NCBI RefSeq assembly: GCF_020526085.1
Contig: NZ_CP084874.1
Location: forward strand, 1,798,001-1,862,000
DNA length: 64,000 bases
Direction of reading: 5' to 3'
Origin: Klebsiella africana
GTDB taxonomy: Bacteria; Pseudomonadota; Gammaproteobacteria; Enterobacterales; Enterobacteriaceae
Shown: piece by piece, positions 46,431 to 60,553 of the stretch
Numbering within the stretch: the first letter of the stretch is position 1
How the letters are laid out: each line of letters opens with the position of its first letter
Position numbers and translations under genes: made by a program
Notes under the pieces: generated by a model
The model's database searches: none
The model's input: only the letters and a program-made list of their open reading frames with translations
Told to the model about the DNA's origin: nothing

Positions 46431-47945
46431 ATGCAACAGTCTACCCCTTATCTCTCGTTTCGCGGCATCACCATGACGTTCCCTGGCGTAAAGGCCTTGT
46501 CCGATATCAGTTTTAACTGCTACCCAGGACAGATCCACGCGCTGATGGGCGAAAATGGCGCAGGCAAATCGACGCTGTTGAAAATTCTCAGCGGCAACTA
46601 TATCCCGACCGCGGGCCATCTGCAGATCGGCGGTCAGCAGATGGCATTCTCCAATACCATGGAGGCGCTGAACGCCGGCGTGGCGATTATCTATCAGGAG
46701 CTGCATCTGATCCCGGAGATGACCGTCGCCGAAAATATCTATCTTGGCCAACTGCCGCACAGAGGCGGCATCGTCAATCGCTCGCTGCTCAACTATGAGG
46801 CTCGTCTGCAGCTGGAGCATCTGGGACTGGATATCGACCCCGAGACGCCGCTGAAGTATCTCTCTATTGGCCAGTGGCAGATGGTAGAGATTGCCAAAGC
46901 GCTGGCGCGTAACGCCAAGATCATCGCGTTCGATGAGCCGACCAGTTCGCTCTCCGCCCGGGAGATCGACAACCTGTTTCGCGTTATCCGCGAACTGCGG
47001 GAAGAGGGACGGGTCATCATCTATGTTTCACACCGGATGGAAGAAATTTTTGCGCTCAGCGATGCCATCACCGTCTTTAAGGATGGCCGCTATGTCTGCA
47101 CCTTTGACGATATGGCGAGCGTCAGCCACGACGCGCTGGTCCAGGCGATGGTGGGACGCAACCTGGGCGATATATATGGCTGGAAGTCACGGCAGTACGG
47201 CGAAGAGCGGCTGCGTCTGGAGGAGGTCAAAGCCCCGGGCGTGCGCACGCCGATCAGCCTCTCGGTACGCAGTGGCGAAATCGTCGGCCTGTTCGGGCTG
47301 GTGGGCGCCGGGCGTAGCGAACTGATGAAAGGCTTATTTGGCGGCACCCGGATCACCGGCGGTCAGGTGTATATCGATGGCCAGCCTGTCGACATCCGCA
47401 AACCGGCCCAGGCCATCCAGGCTGGCATGATGCTGTGCCCGGAAGATCGTAAAGCCGACGGGATTATTCCGGTTCACTCGGTGCGCGACAACATCAACAT
47501 CAGCGCCCGGCGCAAACATATCCATGCTGGCTGCCTGATCAACAACGCCTGGGAGGCGGGCAATGCCGCTCAGCATATCCAGTCGCTGAACATAAAAACG
47601 CCCGGCCCGGAACAGCTGATCATGAATCTCTCCGGTGGCAATCAGCAGAAAGCGATCCTTGGCCGCTGGCTATCGGAAGAGATGAAAGTGATCCTGCTCG
47701 ATGAACCCACCCGCGGCATCGACGTTGGCGCCAAACATGAAATTTACAATGTGATATATGGCCTCGCTGCCTCCGGTGTCGCCGTAGTGTTTGCCTCCAG
47801 CGATCTTCCGGAAGTGCTGGGCGTTGCCGACCGCATCGTGGTGATGCGCGAAGGGCAAGTCGCCGGCGAACTGCTGCATGAAGAAGCCAATGAACAGCAG
47901 GCGTTAAGCCTTGCGATGCCAAAAGTGAGTCAGGCTGTCGCCTGA
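46431..47945 (+). CDS. araG: L-arabinose ABC transporter ATPase AraG
   Basis: A 504-residue double-ATPase, the E. coli length. The first domain has Walker [10 protein letters not shown] and Walker [16 protein letters not shown]. The second has the degenerate Walker [10 protein letters not shown] typical of sugar ABC ATPases, the signature LSGGNQQK and [14 protein letters not shown]. The ATG at 46431 gives [13 protein letters not shown] as in E. coli, preceded by GTGGAG. Confidence 0.96.
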   Translation: MQQSTPYLSFRGITMTFPGVKALSDISFNCYPGQIHALMGENGAGKSTLLKILSGNYIPTAGHLQIGGQQMAFSNTMEALNAGVAIIYQELHLIPEMTVAENIYLGQLPHRGGIVNRSLLNYEARLQLEHLGLDIDPETPLKYLSIGQWQMVEIAKALARNAKIIAFDEPTSSLSAREIDNLFRVIRELREEGRVIIYVSHRMEEIFALSDAITVFKDGRYVCTFDDMASVSHDALVQAMVGRNLGDIYGWKSRQYGEERLRLEEVKAPGVRTPISLSVRSGEIVGLFGLVGAGRSELMKGLFGGTRITGGQVYIDGQPVDIRKPAQAIQAGMMLCPEDRKADGIIPVHSVRDNINISARRKHIHAGCLINNAWEAGNAAQHIQSLNIKTPGPEQLIMNLSGGNQQKAILGRWLSEEMKVILLDEPTRGIDVGAKHEIYNVIYGLAASGVAVVFASSDLPEVLGVADRIVVMREGQVAGELLHEEANEQQALSLAMPKVSQAVA

Positions 47946-47956
47946 GTAAGGAGTAA

Positions 47957-48940
47957 ATGATGTCATCAGTGACTACGTCCGGCGCTACTCGTTCTGCCTT
48001 TAGCTTTGCCCGCATTTGGGATCAGTTTGGCATGCTGGTAGTGTTTGCGGTGCTGTTTATCGGCTGCGTAATTTTTGTGCCTAACTTTGCCTCGTTCGTC
48101 AATATGAAGGGACTGGGGCTGGCAATCTCGATGTCCGGGATGGTGGCCTGCGGCATGCTCTTCTGCCTGGCCTCCGGGGATTTTGACCTGTCAGTAGCGT
48201 CGGTTATCGCCTGTGCCGGGGTGACCACCGCGGTGGTGATTAATCTCAGCGAAAGCCTGTGGCTGGGGATTGCTGCCGGCCTGTTGCTGGGGGCGGTTAG
48301 TGGCCTGGTTAACGGTTTTGTGATTGCGCGCCTGAAGATTAACGCGCTGATCACCACGCTGGCCACCATGCAGATTGTCCGCGGCCTGGCCTACATTATT
48401 TCCGACGGTAAAGCGGTAGGAATCGAAGATGAGCGTTTCTTTACCCTCGGCTATGCCAATTGGTTTGGTCTACCGGCGCCAATTTGGCTGACGGTCGCCT
48501 GCCTGGTAGTTTTCGGATTATTACTAAACAAAACCACCTTTGGCCGTAATACGCTGGCTATTGGCGGCAATGAAGAGGCGGCGCGTCTGGCCGGGGTCCC
48601 GGTGGTACGTACCAAGATTATAATCTTTGTGCTCTCTGGTCTGGTATCGGCGGCGGCGGGGATCATTCTGGCGTCGCGCATGACCAGCGGCCAGCCGATG
48701 ACTTCGATTGGCTATGAGCTGATTGTCATATCGGCCTGCGTGCTGGGCGGGGTGTCGCTGAAAGGCGGGATCGGCAAAATCTCTTATGTGGTCGCTGGGA
48801 TCCTGATCCTCGGGACGGTGGAGAATGCGATGAACCTGCTGAACATCTCGCCTTTCTCACAATACGTCGTGCGCGGGGTGATCCTGCTGGCGGCGGTAAT
48901 CTTCGACCGCTACAAACAAAAAGCCAAACGTGCGGCCTGA
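47957..48940 (+). CDS. araH: L-arabinose ABC transporter permease AraH
   Basis: A 327-residue permease of the ribose/xylose/arabinose type with 8-10 membrane segments, near identical to E. coli AraH (GMVACGMLFCLASGDFDLSV, the coupling loop GGNEEAARLAGVPV). It begins 11 bases after araG behind AAGGAG. The initiator may be 47957 or 47960. Confidence 0.96.
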   Translation: MMSSVTTSGATRSAFSFARIWDQFGMLVVFAVLFIGCVIFVPNFASFVNMKGLGLAISMSGMVACGMLFCLASGDFDLSVASVIACAGVTTAVVINLSESLWLGIAAGLLLGAVSGLVNGFVIARLKINALITTLATMQIVRGLAYIISDGKAVGIEDERFFTLGYANWFGLPAPIWLTVACLVVFGLLLNKTTFGRNTLAIGGNEEAARLAGVPVVRTKIIIFVLSGLVSAAAGIILASRMTSGQPMTSIGYELIVISACVLGGVSLKGGIGKISYVVAGILILGTVENAMNLLNISPFSQYVVRGVILLAAVIFDRYKQKAKRAA

Positions 48941-49034
48941 AATTAAGCCGAACTTTTAAGTTTACAGAGTAATTGCCGCCAGCGCCCGTTTCGCTGGCGG
49001 TAACTATCAAAAATGGCGAGGTTGGTCACACTGT

Positions 49035-49041
49035 CTATACT
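49035..49041 (+). promoter_or_regulatory. RpoS-type -10 element of otsBA
   Basis: CTATACT, followed by T, matches the sigma-S extended -10 (CTATACT) exactly and lies 60 bases before the otsB start. E. coli otsBA is sigma-S dependent and osmotically induced. Confidence 0.6.
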
Positions 49042-49089
49042 TACATGGCTAACATATAATTAACAACCAGCTTCGGCTGGCCATGATAA

Positions 49090-51289
<2,200 letters not shown>

Positions 51290-51297
51290 GTCAGGAT

Positions 51298-51323
51298 AAG
51301 GGCTAACCGGCGTTAGCCCTTTT
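51298..51323. terminator. Terminator shared by otsA and uspC
   Basis: AAGGGCTAAC-cg-gcGTTAGCCCTTTT. It overlaps the uspC stop codon, between convergent genes. Confidence 0.8.
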
Positions 51324-51741
51324 CAAGGGAAACCAGCAGGACATCGACGCCGCAGCTACCGACGATATTTTTCGCTGAGCAGGTGGCGCGCGAGAACAGG
51401 GAATGGTTGTGATTGCCGCAGATCACCAGATCGACCTGGTTTGACTGGCAGAAGTCCTTAATATGATGGCCCAGTTCGCCACAGGCGATGGTCATTTTTT
51501 CTATTGGGTAGTCCGCGTGGCGAGCCAGGTCGTTGAGAAACTCCCGCGTCTCTTCCTGCATCAGTTCGCGCAGATTTTCCATCATCGGCGCCGCAAACTG
51601 GTTATACATCTCCGGATCCGTAGCGAGGGTGATAAAGCTCACCTTCGCATTAACGGGGCGGGCGATCGACACCGCTTTTTTAATTAATATCTGACTCTCC
51701 GGCGTTGGTGCGACGGCAACCAGCAGATGTGAATAAGGCAT
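51313..51741 (-). CDS. uspC: Universal stress protein UspC
   Basis: A 142-residue UspA-family protein, the size of E. coli UspC (YecG) and in the same place after otsA. It starts MPYSHLLVAVAPTPES, and the C-terminal part reads VDLVICGNHNH...SCGVDVLLV. GGAGGCCAG precedes the ATG. In E. coli UspC scaffolds KdpDE signalling under salt stress and affects motility. The adjacent flhDC operon is absent here. Confidence 0.93.
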   Translation of the reverse strand: MPYSHLLVAVAPTPESQILIKKAVSIARPVNAKVSFITLATDPEMYNQFAAPMMENLRELMQEETREFLNDLARHADYPIEKMTIACGELGHHIKDFCQSNQVDLVICGNHNHSLFSRATCSAKNIVGSCGVDVLLVSLEKG

Positions 51742-51894
51742 CTGGCCTCCTTGAGATACGCGGAATAACCCTTTCTTTCCTTCTTTACTCCTGTTTCCCC
51801 GGCTGTGCAAGCACCAGGCCTGGGATTTGCGAGCCTCTTCGCCTGTGCGTGATTTCACTGCGATATCATTAAAATGGACTGATCTTTTGAATAA

Positions 51895-51913
51895 AAAGAA
51901 ATGCTGTTTTATA
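51895..51913 (+). promoter_or_regulatory. Candidate KdgR box upstream of the rhiTN-like pair
   Basis: AAAGAAATGCTGTTTTATA agrees with AATRAAAY-N3-RTTTYATT at about 14 of 16 defined positions, the best of the three in this window. It is 180 bases before the transporter start. Confidence 0.6.
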
Positions 51914-52093
51914 AATGAGTGAGGTGAAGAGGGCTCCTCTTTGTCTTTTTGCCACCGGCGGCTTTTTGGTGGCAAAAGCGCAAAGGTAACGTCGTTTCAC
52001 TGCTTTTAGTGTAGCCAGGTACCCACTCCCTTCCGGTAGAAAATCCGGAAAGATTGTCGGCGTTCTTTTAAAAAAAGACACAGGATCACGACG

Positions 52094-53677
52094 ATGAAAA
52101 CACGAAAAATTGGACTGGCTAACTACCTGGCCTACGGCGCGGGTGATTTTCTCGGCGCTGGTACGACGGCGCTAACCGCCGCATGGCTGCTCTACTTTTA
52201 CACCACCTTCTGCGGACTCACCCCAATAGAGGCCACGCTTATTTTCGCTACTGCCCGTGTGCTGGATGCGGTGGTGAGCCCGCTAATGGGCTTTCTCACC
52301 GATAACTTCGGCACCACCTGGCTTGGTAAGCGCTTCGGCCGCAGAAAGTTCTTTATTCTGCTCGGCATCCCGTGCGTATTCAGCTATTCAGCGATGTGGG
52401 TCGGCGAGATGGGCTTTTGGTACTACCTGGTCACCTATCTGCTGTTTGATATGGTTTACACCATGATTCTGGTGCCCTACGAAACGCTGGTGCCGGAGAT
52501 GACCGATGACTTTAAACAGAAAACCAAATTCTCTGGCGCGCGTATTTCGATGGCGCAGATGTCGGCGATTTTAGCCTCCTTTCTGCCCGGGATCCTGCTT
52601 ACCTGGCTTGGGAAAGACAACGCCAGCTCGTTCTTTTATGCCAGTCTGGTGTTCTCGGTCCTGTGCGCGGTGATGCTGACCTTCGTCTGGTGTTTTACCT
52701 GGGAGCGGCCGCGGGAGGCGTGGTCAGAGGCGGCCCTGCGGGCGGAAGCTGAAAAACAGAATCTAACCCTCGCTCAAAGCCTCAATCGCCTGGTGATTGA
52801 GCTGAGTTCCACGCTACGGATCAAAATTTTCCGCCAGCACCTCGGCATGTATCTGGGGGGCTATATCGCCCAGGACGTCTTCAATGCCGTGTTTACCTAT
52901 TACGTGGTCTTTGTCCTGATGCAGGAAGCGGCCGTCGCCTCGAACCTGCTGGGGACGATGGCCATCTTCCAGTTTATCGCGGTGATCGCCATGATCCCGC
53001 TATGTATTCGTTTTGGCCCCGCGCCGTCCTACCGCATGGTGGTGGTCCTGTTTGGCCTGAGCTCACTCTCGTATGCGCTGCTGTATTACGCCGGGCTGAG
53101 CGATGTCTATTCCTTATTATTGCTCATCTCGGCTGTTGCCGGACTGGGACGCGGCGGAATTAATTACGTGCCGTGGAATACCTACACCTACATTGCCGAC
53201 GTCGACGAAGCGATCACCGGCCAGCGTCGCGAGGGGATTTTTGCCGGCATCATGACCCTGACCCGTAAAGCCTCGCAGGCGGGGGCGGTGATGCTGGTGG
53301 GGATCATCATGCAGCTGTCGGGGTTTGTTTCCGGGCAAAAAATACAGCCTGAAGGGGTCAGCCATACCATTCTGCTGATCCTCAGCGTCGGCACTCTGGT
53401 GGTGCTAGCCTGCGGCTTCCTCGTTTCGCTGCGCTTCAAGCTCAACTTGCACACCCACAGCATCCTGCGCAGTGAAACCCTCAGAATGCGCGATCTCGGC
53501 AGTGCCCAACCGGAACAGACCAGTGCGGAACACCGCGCGGTGGTCGAGATGCTGGCGGGGATGCCCTACGACTGCCTGTGGGGCAATAACAATATTGGCT
53601 ATCTGAATCGTCATAAACCTGCTGCTCCGGCGCTCACCCAGGGCGGCGCTTTACATTCGACATATACCCGAGGTTAA
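52094..53677 (+). CDS. GPH-family rhamnogalacturonide transporter (RhiT-like)
   Basis: A 527-residue sugar:cation symporter, paralogue of the protein at 42182 (shared WLLYFYTTFCGLTPIEATLI, LTDNFGTTWLGKRFGRRKFF, and C-terminal YDCLWGNNN). About 12 membrane segments. It lies 4 bases before a GH105 hydrolase, the transporter-hydrolase order of the rhiTN operon of pectinolytic enterobacteria. I infer uptake of unsaturated rhamnogalacturonan oligomers. It occupies the interval where E. coli has flhDC, mot, che and flhBAE. Confidence 0.82.
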   Translation: MKTRKIGLANYLAYGAGDFLGAGTTALTAAWLLYFYTTFCGLTPIEATLIFATARVLDAVVSPLMGFLTDNFGTTWLGKRFGRRKFFILLGIPCVFSYSAMWVGEMGFWYYLVTYLLFDMVYTMILVPYETLVPEMTDDFKQKTKFSGARISMAQMSAILASFLPGILLTWLGKDNASSFFYASLVFSVLCAVMLTFVWCFTWERPREAWSEAALRAEAEKQNLTLAQSLNRLVIELSSTLRIKIFRQHLGMYLGGYIAQDVFNAVFTYYVVFVLMQEAAVASNLLGTMAIFQFIAVIAMIPLCIRFGPAPSYRMVVVLFGLSSLSYALLYYAGLSDVYSLLLLISAVAGLGRGGINYVPWNTYTYIADVDEAITGQRREGIFAGIMTLTRKASQAGAVMLVGIIMQLSGFVSGQKIQPEGVSHTILLILSVGTLVVLACGFLVSLRFKLNLHTHSILRSETLRMRDLGSAQPEQTSAEHRAVVEMLAGMPYDCLWGNNNIGYLNRHKPAAPALTQGGALHSTYTRG

Positions 53678-53681
53678 CCAC

Positions 53682-54821
53682 ATGAAAGTTTGGCCGGTCA
53701 AACATAGCTCATTACTGTGTCAGCCTGAGCGTTATATCGCCCGCGGCGAACTGCAGACGCTGATCCGCAACGTGACGCAAAATCTGGTGAATATTAAGGA
53801 TGAGAGCGGGCAATTTTTACTGCGCCTGGATGACGGGCGCGTGATCGATACCAAAGGCTGGGCCGGCTGGGAGTGGACCCACGGCGTTGGGCTGTACGGC
53901 ATCTATCAGTATTACCAGCAAACCGGCGATATCGAGATGCGCGATATCATCGACCGCTGGTTTGCCGACCGCTTCGCCGAGGGGGCAACGACCAAAAACG
54001 TTAATACCATGGCCCCGTTTTTGACCCTGGCTTACCGCTTTGAAGAGACTGGCCGGATGGCGTATCTGCCGTGGCTGGAGAGCTGGGCGGAGTGGGCGAT
54101 GCACGAGATGCCGCGCACCGAACAGGGCGGTATGCAGCACATGACGCTGGCGGAGGAGAACCATCAGCAAATGTGGGATGACACCCTGATGATGACCGTG
54201 TTGCCGTTAGCCAAAATTGGCAAGCTGCTTAACCGCCCGCAGTATGTGGAGGAGGCGACCTACCAGTTCCTGCTCCATGTGCAGAACCTGATGGACCGGG
54301 AGACCGGGCTGTGGTTTCACGGCTGGAGCTATGAGGGGCGGCATAACTTTGCCCGGGCACGCTGGGCGCGGGGCAACAGCTGGCTCACCATGGTGATCCC
54401 GGATTTTCTGGAGCTGGTGGATCTCCCCGAGGGGAACGCGGTACGCCGCTATCTGATTACGGTCCTCGACGCACAGATTGCCGCCTTAGCAAAATGCCAG
54501 GACGACAGCGGCCTGTGGCATACCTTGCTGGACGACCCGCACTCTTATCTTGAGGCCTCGGCGACCGCCGGCTTTGCCTACGGCATTCTCAAAGCGGTGC
54601 GCAAGCGTTACGTGGGGCAGCACTATGCCGGGGTGGCTGAAAAAGCGATTCGCGGGATTGTGCGGAATATTTCACCTGAGGGAGAACTGCTGCAGACCTC
54701 ATTTGGCACCGGAATGGGCTCAGACCTTGATTTTTATCGCCAGATCCCGCTTACCTCGATGCCCTATGGCCAGGCGATGGCGATCCTTTGTCTGACGGAG
54801 TATCTGCGCAAGTATTTCTGA
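53682..54821 (+). CDS. GH105 unsaturated rhamnogalacturonyl hydrolase (RhiN/YteR-like)
   Basis: A 379-residue (alpha/alpha)6-barrel enzyme. Family features are WEWTHGVGLYGI, NTMAPFLTLAYR and the catalytic Asp region QMWDDTLMMTVLPL, then LWFHGWSYEGRHNFARARWARGN. It hydrates and releases the unsaturated galacturonyl residue left by rhamnogalacturonan lyase. No signal peptide, so it acts in the cytoplasm on imported oligomers. Its length matches YteR. It starts 4 bases after the transporter. Confidence 0.88.
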   Translation: MKVWPVKHSSLLCQPERYIARGELQTLIRNVTQNLVNIKDESGQFLLRLDDGRVIDTKGWAGWEWTHGVGLYGIYQYYQQTGDIEMRDIIDRWFADRFAEGATTKNVNTMAPFLTLAYRFEETGRMAYLPWLESWAEWAMHEMPRTEQGGMQHMTLAEENHQQMWDDTLMMTVLPLAKIGKLLNRPQYVEEATYQFLLHVQNLMDRETGLWFHGWSYEGRHNFARARWARGNSWLTMVIPDFLELVDLPEGNAVRRYLITVLDAQIAALAKCQDDSGLWHTLLDDPHSYLEASATAGFAYGILKAVRKRYVGQHYAGVAEKAIRGIVRNISPEGELLQTSFGTGMGSDLDFYRQIPLTSMPYGQAMAILCLTEYLRKYF

Positions 54822-54856
54822 GCAGGCGCCCCGATGGCGGGGCGACGAATAAAACT

Positions 54857-54881
54857 AACCCGGCTTTCGCCGGGTTGCTTG
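54857..54881. terminator. Terminator between the GH105 gene and argS
   Basis: AACCCGGC-tttc-GCCGGGTT followed by GCTTGTT; on the minus strand the stem is followed by AGTTTTATT. It serves both convergent genes. Confidence 0.75.
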
Positions 54882-56615
54882 TTACATACGCTCGACGGTT
54901 TCGATACCGAGGGTATCGAGACCCAGCTTGAGGGTTTTCGCTGTGAGCAGCGCCAGCTTCAGGCGGCTGTTGCGGGTCTCTTCGCTTTCCGCGCTGAGGA
55001 TCGGGCAGTGCTCGTAGAAGCCGGAGAACAGGCCCGCCAGATCGTAGAGGTAGGCGCACATCACGTGCGGCGTCCCTTCGCGAGCGACCACAGAGAGGGT
55101 CTCTTCAAACTGCAGCAGGCGCGCGGCCAGCTGAGCTTCGCGATCTTCGGCGATGACCACCGGCGCGTCGATCATCGCATTTTCGTCGATGCCGGCTTTG
55201 CGGAACACGGAGAGCACACGGGTATAGGCATACTGCATATACGGCGCGGTGTTGCCTTCGAACGCCAGCATATTATCCCAGTCGAAGACGTAGTCGGTGG
55301 TGCGGTTTTTCGACAGGTCGGCATATTTAACCGCGCCGATACCCACTACTTTCGCCAGATTTTCCAGCTCGTCAGCCGACATATCCGGATTCTTCTCGGC
55401 TACCAGGCGACGGGCGCGCTCCAGCGCTTCGTCCAGCAGATCCGCCAGCTTCACGGTACCGCCGGCGCGGGTTTTAAATGGCTTGCCGTCTTTCCCCAGC
55501 ATCATACCAAACATATGGTGCTCCAGCGGCACGGAGTCCGGCACGTAACCTGCTTTACGCACGATGGTCCACGCTTGCATCAGATGCTGATGCTGACGGG
55601 AGTCGATGTAGTACAGCACGCGGTCGGCGTGCAGCGTTTCATAGCGATACTTCGCACAGGCGATATCGGTGGTGGTATAGAGGTAGCCGCCATCCTTTTT
55701 CTGGATGATGACGCCCATCGGTTCGCCTTCCTTGTTTTTGTATTCATCAAGGAACACCACGGTGGCGCCTTCGCTCTCAACCGCCAGCCCTTTGGCTTTC
55801 AGATCGGCAACGATCCCCGGCAGCATCGGGTTGTACAGGCTCTCACCCATCACGTCATCGCGGGTCAGGGTGACGTTCAGGCGATCGTAGGTGATCTGGT
55901 TCTGCGACATGGTGATATCGACCAGCTTACGCCACATCTGCAGGAAGTACTCATCACCGCCCTGCAGCTTAACCACGTAGCTGCGCGCGCGCTCGGCGAA
56001 GGCTTCGTCTTCGTCGTAGTGCTTTTTCGCTTCGCGATAGAAACCTTCGAGATCGGCCAGAGCCATCTCGCCGGCGTTTTCTTGCTGCTGTTTTTCCAGA
56101 TACGCGATCAGCATACCGAACTGGGTGCCCCAGTCGCCGACGTGGTTGGCGCGGATCACCTTATGGCCCAGGAATTCCAGGGTACGAACCGAGGCATCGC
56201 CAATGATGGTCGAACGCAGATGGCCGACGTGCATCTCTTTTGCCACGTTAGGTGCCGAGTAGTCGACGACGATAGTCTGCGCCTGCGGTTTTGTGACGCC
56301 CAGGCGCTCGGACTGCAGCGCACGGTTGACATTGTCCGCCAGAAACGCGGGATCGAGGAAAATATTGATAAAGCCCGGCCCGGCGATTTCAACCTTGCTG
56401 GCAATGCCGTTGAGGTCAAGATGAGACAGTACCTGCTCTGCAAGTTGTCGCGGCGCCATGCCCAGCTTTTTGGCGACAGCCATCACGCCGTTGGCCTGAT
56501 AGTCACCGAACTGAACTTTTGCTGACTGGCGGACCTGGGGTTCGCAATCGGCAGGCGCGCCTGCCGCGATCAGGGCCTGGCTGACTTTTTCTGAGAGAAG
56601 AGCCTGAATATTCAC
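54882..56615 (-). CDS. argS: Arginyl-tRNA synthetase ArgS
   Basis: A 577-residue class-I synthetase, exactly the E. coli length. An Arg-S N-terminal additional domain, then the HIGH-type motif (HVGHLRST within [16 protein letters not shown]). As in E. coli, the KMSKS motif is replaced by a divergent loop ([14 protein letters not shown]). A DALR anticodon-binding domain ends the protein at VERM. The convergent neighbour is the GH105 gene. In E. coli the flhE gene lies here. Confidence 0.97.
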   Translation of the reverse strand: MNIQALLSEKVSQALIAAGAPADCEPQVRQSAKVQFGDYQANGVMAVAKKLGMAPRQLAEQVLSHLDLNGIASKVEIAGPGFINIFLDPAFLADNVNRALQSERLGVTKPQAQTIVVDYSAPNVAKEMHVGHLRSTIIGDASVRTLEFLGHKVIRANHVGDWGTQFGMLIAYLEKQQQENAGEMALADLEGFYREAKKHYDEDEAFAERARSYVVKLQGGDEYFLQMWRKLVDITMSQNQITYDRLNVTLTRDDVMGESLYNPMLPGIVADLKAKGLAVESEGATVVFLDEYKNKEGEPMGVIIQKKDGGYLYTTTDIACAKYRYETLHADRVLYYIDSRQHQHLMQAWTIVRKAGYVPDSVPLEHHMFGMMLGKDGKPFKTRAGGTVKLADLLDEALERARRLVAEKNPDMSADELENLAKVVGIGAVKYADLSKNRTTDYVFDWDNMLAFEGNTAPYMQYAYTRVLSVFRKAGIDENAMIDAPVVIAEDREAQLAARLLQFEETLSVVAREGTPHVMCAYLYDLAGLFSGFYEHCPILSAESEETRNSRLKLALLTAKTLKLGLDTLGIETVERM

Positions 56616-56850
56616 CGGAATACCTTACGTGTAATGCGCCAGCCTCCGAGGGAAGCGGCGCCATAATGTGGACAAATTAGGGCGGGAGTATACTGCATTT
56701 GTCCCCGTCCGTCAGCATTGCGCGCGGCGCGCCGGTGTGCGCAATCCATCGCCGGTCAGTTGCCCATCAGCAGGGCGGCGGTTGGTGCCCAGGCCGAAAC
56801 ACGGTAAATTACCTTTTCATTACTGACGAGCATCATTGACGAGCAAACCC

Positions 56851-57420
56851 ATGGCAAACTGGCAGCAAATTGAACAACTGGCCGATATTACGGCGGATCT
56901 CCCGCGATTTTCCGAAGCGCTGCAGCGCTTCGCTGCGCGACTGGGGCTGGAGATAGCTGGCCTCGACGCCGACCATATCTCCCTGCGCTGTCATCAGAAC
57001 ACCACTGCGGAACGCTGGCGCTGCGGTCTGGAGCAGTGTGGCACCCTGCTGTCGGAGAATATGATCAACGGCCGGCCGATTTGCCTGTTCAAACTGGCGG
57101 AGCCGGTCTGCGTGGCGCACTGGCGCTTTCATATCGTTGAGCTGCCGTGGCCAGGTGAAAAGCGTTATCCCCATGAAGGCTGGGAGCATATTGAAATTGT
57201 CCTGCCCGGCGATCCGGCAACCTTAAATGCCCGCGCACTGGCGCTACTGGCCGATGACGGACTCAGCCAACCGGGGATCGTCGTCAAAACCAGTTCGCCG
57301 AAAGGGGAGCATGAGCGTCTGCCGAACCCCACCCTGGCGGTGACCGACGGCAGCGTGACGGTGAAATTTCATCCATGGTCGATTGAACAAATCGTTGCCA
57401 GCGAGCAAGCCGATACCTAA
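56851..57420 (+). CDS. yecM: VOC-superfamily protein YecM
   Basis: A 189-residue homologue of E. coli YecM. The metal-ligand candidates are ADHISLRCHQN and GWEHIEIVLPGD, typical of the glyoxalase-like fold. Function unknown. The ATG at 56851 gives MANWQ as in E. coli. A TTG at 56836 in frame is less likely. Divergent from argS and upstream of cutC. Confidence 0.93.
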   Translation: MANWQQIEQLADITADLPRFSEALQRFAARLGLEIAGLDADHISLRCHQNTTAERWRCGLEQCGTLLSENMINGRPICLFKLAEPVCVAHWRFHIVELPWPGEKRYPHEGWEHIEIVLPGDPATLNARALALLADDGLSQPGIVVKTSSPKGEHERLPNPTLAVTDGSVTVKFHPWSIEQIVASEQADT

Positions 57421-57496
57421 CAGTGTGAAGCAGCGCGGCGTCTGCCGCGTGAAATCATGACATGCTGGAAAGGTTGTCTGAATCAGGGAGAGAGGA

Positions 57497-58240
57497 ATGG
57501 CGGTACTGGAAGTGTGTTGCTACAGCATGGCGTGCGCCCGGGAGGCTGAGCGCTGCGGCGCCGATCGTATTGAGCTCTGCGCCGCGCCGCAGGAAGGGGG
57601 ATTAACCCCCTCTTACGGGGTGCTGGTCTCGGTCCGCGAGGCGATTACCCTCCCGGTGCATCCGATCGTTCGCCCGCGCGGCGGCGATTTCTGCTACACC
57701 AGGGAAGAGTTCGCCGCGATGCTCAGCGACATCCGCATGGTGCGCGAGCTCGGCTTTCCCGGGCTGGTGACCGGCGTGCTGGATGCCGATGGCCAGGTCG
57801 ATATCCCGCGGATGAAAAAAATAATGGCCGCGGCCGGGCCGCTGGCGGTGACCTTTCATCGCGCGTTCGATCTGTGCGCCGACCCGCGTCAGGCCTGGAA
57901 GACGCTGGGTGAGCTGGGGGTTAAACGTATCCTGACTTCCGGTCAGCAATCCTCGGCGGAGAAAGGTATTTCATTAATTACGGAACTTATTGCCGCAGGG
58001 GATACTCCAATCATTATGGCCGGTGCGGGAGTCCGCGCCGCGAACCTGCCGATGTTTCTGCAGGCGGGAGTGAAAGAGGTCCATAGCTCGGCTGGCCAGT
58101 GGTTGCCATCGGACATGCGCTTTCGTCATCCGGGCGTTTCGATGTCAGCCGATCCCGATGCGGACGAATACAGGCGCTACGCCGTCAATGGCGAAGCGGT
58201 GGCGGAGATGAAAGGGATTATCTCCGCCTGGAGAAGTTAA
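57497..58240 (+). CDS. cutC: CutC TIM-barrel protein
   Basis: A 247-residue protein like E. coli CutC (248): [25 protein letters not shown], then [11 protein letters not shown] and [10 protein letters not shown]. It was first tied to copper tolerance. That phenotype in E. coli was later explained by loss of the sRNA MicL, which is encoded in the 3' part of the gene and its UTR. A sigma-E promoter and MicL features are present here too. GGGAGAGAGGA precedes the ATG. Confidence 0.95.
   Translation: MAVLEVCCYSMACAREAERCGADRIELCAAPQEGGLTPSYGVLVSVREAITLPVHPIVRPRGGDFCYTREEFAAMLSDIRMVRELGFPGLVTGVLDADGQVDIPRMKKIMAAAGPLAVTFHRAFDLCADPRQAWKTLGELGVKRILTSGQQSSAEKGISLITELIAAGDTPIIMAGAGVRAANLPMFLQAGVKEVHSSAGQWLPSDMRFRHPGVSMSADPDADEYRRYAVNGEAVAEMKGIISAWRS
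57982..58010 (+). promoter_or_regulatory. Sigma-E promoter inside cutC for MicL
   Basis: GGAACTT (57982-57988), a 17-base spacer, then TCCAA (58006-58010). The -35 is the exact sigma-E consensus and the -10 is close to TCAAA. It lies inside the cutC coding region on the same strand. Confidence 0.75.
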
Positions 58241-58321
58241 ACGGTTTTTTGCTGCACATCATGTCGCCCAATATGATGATTGCCCGTACCAGGCCCCTGC
58301 CCATTAAACAGGGGCCTTTTT

Positions 58322-58322
<1 letters not shown>
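58017..58322 (+). ncRNA. micL: Small RNA MicL, repressor of lpp
   Basis: From the predicted start near 58017 to the terminator at 58291-58323 the transcript is about 306 bases, close to the 308-base E. coli MicL. The last 80 or so bases, after the cutC stop, correspond to processed MicL-S. GCCCGTACCAG at 58282-58292 can pair with the lpp coding sequence CTGGTACTGGGC with one bulge. MicL is sigma-E induced, uses Hfq, and lowers synthesis of Lpp, the major lipoprotein. The 5' end is an estimate. Confidence 0.8.

Positions 58323-58323
<1 letters not shown>
58291..58323 (+). terminator. Terminator of cutC and MicL
   Basis: AGGCCCCTG-cccattaaa-CAGGGGCCT followed by seven T residues. It abuts the cmoB stop codon. 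Confidence 0.88.
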
Positions 58324-60105
<1,782 letters not shown>

Positions 60106-60501
60106 CTAACGGAGGGAGAAAACCAACTCCCAGGGCATATACCAGAGATTGGCCAGCACCATCAGCAACAACGCACACCAGGTGGCGCTCATGCCGGAGC
60201 GGCGCCAGTGGTAAACGCGGTGATGAAAACCCCAGGAGTGCATCAGTCGCCCGACAATCAATAAAATGCCGCAAACGTGCACCATCCAGGTCTGGGCGCC
60301 GTTCATCTCCATAAATAACAGCAAAATGAGGCCAATCGGTACATATTCGACGGCATTGCCGTGTACGCGAATGGCAACCTGCAGCTCGCTAAAGCCGCCG
60401 TCACCGTAGCCTACATGGTATTGGGTGCGCAGACGCACCACGTCAAATGAGAACTTCACTAACAATAACGCACCTAAAACGGCATACAGCGCGCTGACCA
60501 T
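60106..60501 (-). CDS. yecN: MAPEG-family inner-membrane protein YecN
   Basis: A 131-residue protein with four membrane segments, near identical to E. coli YecN (MVSALYAVLGALLLVKFSFD, MSATWCALLLMVLANLWYMP). It belongs to the MAPEG fold of glutathione and eicosanoid metabolism proteins; bacterial role unknown. The ATG at 60501 gives the E. coli-like start. A longer reading to 60765 overlaps yecE. Confidence 0.93.
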   Translation of the reverse strand: MVSALYAVLGALLLVKFSFDVVRLRTQYHVGYGDGGFSELQVAIRVHGNAVEYVPIGLILLLFMEMNGAQTWMVHVCGILLIVGRLMHSWGFHHRVYHWRRSGMSATWCALLLMVLANLWYMPWELVFSLR

Positions 60502-60553
60502 ACGAAAACTCCCTTTAACTCTGGCAGATGGCTCCGGATATGATAGCAGGATA

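Noticed and set aside
45546..46820. 424-codon open frame on the minus strand
   Set aside because: Antisense to araF and the start of araG, both clearly recognised.
51869..52081. 70-codon open frame on the minus strand upstream of the RhiT-like gene
   Set aside because: It lies in the leader and operator region of the RhiT-like gene, with a basic low-complexity product and no homologue I know.
54834..56525. 563-codon open frame on the plus strand
   Set aside because: It is fully antisense to argS, which is certain from its motifs and length. Long mirror frames are common opposite GC-rich conserved genes.
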